Source: Chloroflexota bacterium | Lineage (GTDB): Bacteria; Chloroflexota; Anaerolineae; Ardenticatenales; Ardenticatenaceae | Assembly (NCBI GenBank): GCA_003520455.1 | Contig: DOUV01001005.1 | Coordinates: 1-6,227 of the forward strand | Length of the DNA: 6,227 nt | Direction of reading: 5' to 3' | Shown here: one piece after another, positions 5,124 to 6,227 of the stretch | Position numbering within the stretch: position 1 is the first letter of the stretch | Layout: every line of letters starts with the position of its first letter | The notes under the pieces: generated by a model | Told to the model about the DNA's origin: nothing | Database searches by the model: none | Seen by the model: the letters and a program-made list of their open reading frames with translations, nothing else | Made by a program: the position numbers and the translations under genes

Positions 5124-6227
5124 ATGTCAGAAGAACTCATTCGTACGTTGCTCCCCCTGATCCCGCTCTTCCCGCTCTTGTCTTTCGCCCTGATCATCCT
5201 GGTCCGACCGATCCGGGACAACAAGCCGCTCGCATCGGCTCTCGCCGTTCTGTCGGTGGTGCTCTCCACGGTCGTCGGATGGGCGCTCTTGTTCACAACG
5301 TTGGGGGCCAACCTGGGCGAGCACCCGATCATCCTCGATATTCCCTGGATCCCTACCGGCACCGCCGTCTTCAATGTAGGCTTCATCCTGGACCCGCTTG
5401 CCGGGGCGATGCTCTTCATGGTGCCCTTCGTGGCGACGATGATCTTCATCTACAGTATCGGGTACCATAACCTCGGGAAGCCCAACGTCGAGCCGCGCTA
5501 CTCGCGCTTCTTTGCCTACATCTCGCTCTTTGCGGCCGGCATGCTGGCTCTAGTGATCGCCAACAGCCTCCTGCTGTTCTTCATCGCCTGGGAGATCATG
5601 GGCCTCTGCTCCTACCTGCTGATCGGCTTCTGGTTCTACAAGCCTTCGGCGATGGACGCAGCGAAGAAGGCCTTCCTCACCACGCGGATCGGCGATACGC
5701 TCTTATTCAGCGGTCTGATGCTGCTCTACGCCGCCACCGGCACACTGAGCCTGAACGAGATTCTGACGACCGGATCGATCGAACAGCTGAAGGGGCTCGT
5801 CCTCAACCTCGGTCCATTTGGGCAACTGCCGCTCCTGACGACCATCGCGCTGCTGATCTTGGCCGGCGCGATCGGCAAATCGGCCCAGTTCCCCCTGCAC
5901 GTCTGGTTGCCGGACGCGATGGAGGGCCCGACCCCGGTCAGCGCCATGATTCACGCGGCGACGATGGTGGCCGCCGGTGTCTTCCTCGTGGCGCGGATGC
6001 TGCCCCTCTTCGAGCCGCTGGAGGGCTCGCCCCAGCTGGCGGCGGTCGCGCTGATCGGGGCCTTCACCGCCATCTTCGCGGCCACCATCGCAGTGGCGCA
6101 GAACGACATCAAGCGTGTGCTGGCCTATTCGACGATCTCCCAGCTTGGCTACATGATCGCTGCGCTTGGGGTCGGTGGTCTGATCGCCGGAGTCTTCCAC
6201 ATGCTGACCCACGCCTTCTTCAAGGCG
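5124..6227 (+). CDS. nuoL: NADH-quinone oxidoreductase subunit L (partial, 3' end outside window)
   Basis: Distal antiporter-like proton pump of complex I (mitochondrial ND5, MrpA-related). The window holds the first 368 codons of a protein usually above 600 aa; the frame is open to the last base. Family motifs are in order: GFILDPLAGAMLFMVPFVA (residues 86-104), the LFFIAWEIMGLCSYLLIGFW segment with pump Glu157 (like Glu144 of E. coli), AGAIGKSAQFPLHVWLPDAM with Lys252 (like Lys229), EGPTPVSAMIHAATMVAAG with His277, the NDIKRVLAYSTISQLGYM discontinuous-helix region, and HMLTHAFFKA with Lys367 at the edge. All visible channel residues are present, so this looks functional. GAGG at 5113-5116, 7 bases before the ATG, supports the start. 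nuoM and nuoN would be expected next. Confidence 0.97.
   Translation, partial: MSEELIRTLLPLIPLFPLLSFALIILVRPIRDNKPLASALAVLSVVLSTVVGWALLFTTLGANLGEHPIILDIPWIPTGTAVFNVGFILDPLAGAMLFMVPFVATMIFIYSIGYHNLGKPNVEPRYSRFFAYISLFAAGMLALVIANSLLLFFIAWEIMGLCSYLLIGFWFYKPSAMDAAKKAFLTTRIGDTLLFSGLMLLYAATGTLSLNEILTTGSIEQLKGLVLNLGPFGQLPLLTTIALLILAGAIGKSAQFPLHVWLPDAMEGPTPVSAMIHAATMVAAGVFLVARMLPLFEPLEGSPQLAAVALIGAFTAIFAATIAVAQNDIKRVLAYSTISQLGYMIAALGVGGLIAGVFHMLTHAFFKA

Overview
The window comes from a GC-rich bacterium. It holds two divergent transcription units: a membrane-anchored clan-A-type glycoside hydrolase on the minus strand (179-1804), and the start of a respiratory complex I (NADH:quinone oxidoreductase) operon on the plus strand in the order nuoA-nuoH-nuoJ-nuoK-nuoL (2390 to the right edge, nuoL cut by the window end). 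The protein sequences, the complex I gene order without nuoBCD or nuoI, and short intergenic repeats of the TTCACGT type suggest the Chloroflexota, perhaps the Thermomicrobia/Sphaerobacter side. This is an impression from memory; no marker gene in the window proves it.

Layout. Bases 1-178 are non-coding, GC-rich and hairpin-forming, with a short CATTG-rich stretch next to the hydrolase stop codon. Bases 179-1804 (minus) encode a 541-aa protein with an N-terminal membrane helix, a TIM-barrel-like catalytic region with both expected glutamates, and a C-terminal beta-rich domain. Bases 1805-2389 separate the divergent genes. This spacer holds an 18-bp perfect palindrome beside the hydrolase start, several hairpins, and two candidate promoters toward nuoA. 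The nearer one has a perfect extended -10 box (TGTTATAAT).

Complex I part. NuoA, NuoH, NuoJ, NuoK and NuoL are all membrane-arm subunits. NuoA and NuoH help form the quinone site and the joint to the peripheral arm. NuoJ and NuoK carry the proton path along the arm, and NuoL is the distal antiporter-like pump. No peripheral-arm gene (B, C, D, E, F, G, I) lies among them. Those subunits must be encoded elsewhere, or this is a specialised membrane-arm locus. nuoH and nuoJ overlap by ATGA. The other junctions have 71-, 137- and 121-base spacers, each with its own sequence structure: a hairpin over the nuoH ribosome-binding site, a 10-bp inverted repeat between nuoJ and nuoK, and paired heptamer arrays of opposite orientation just before the nuoL ribosome-binding site.

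No previously unknown protein system is evident. The least explained parts are the intergenic repeats and palindromes. No tRNA, rRNA, CRISPR array, transposase or other mobile gene was seen.
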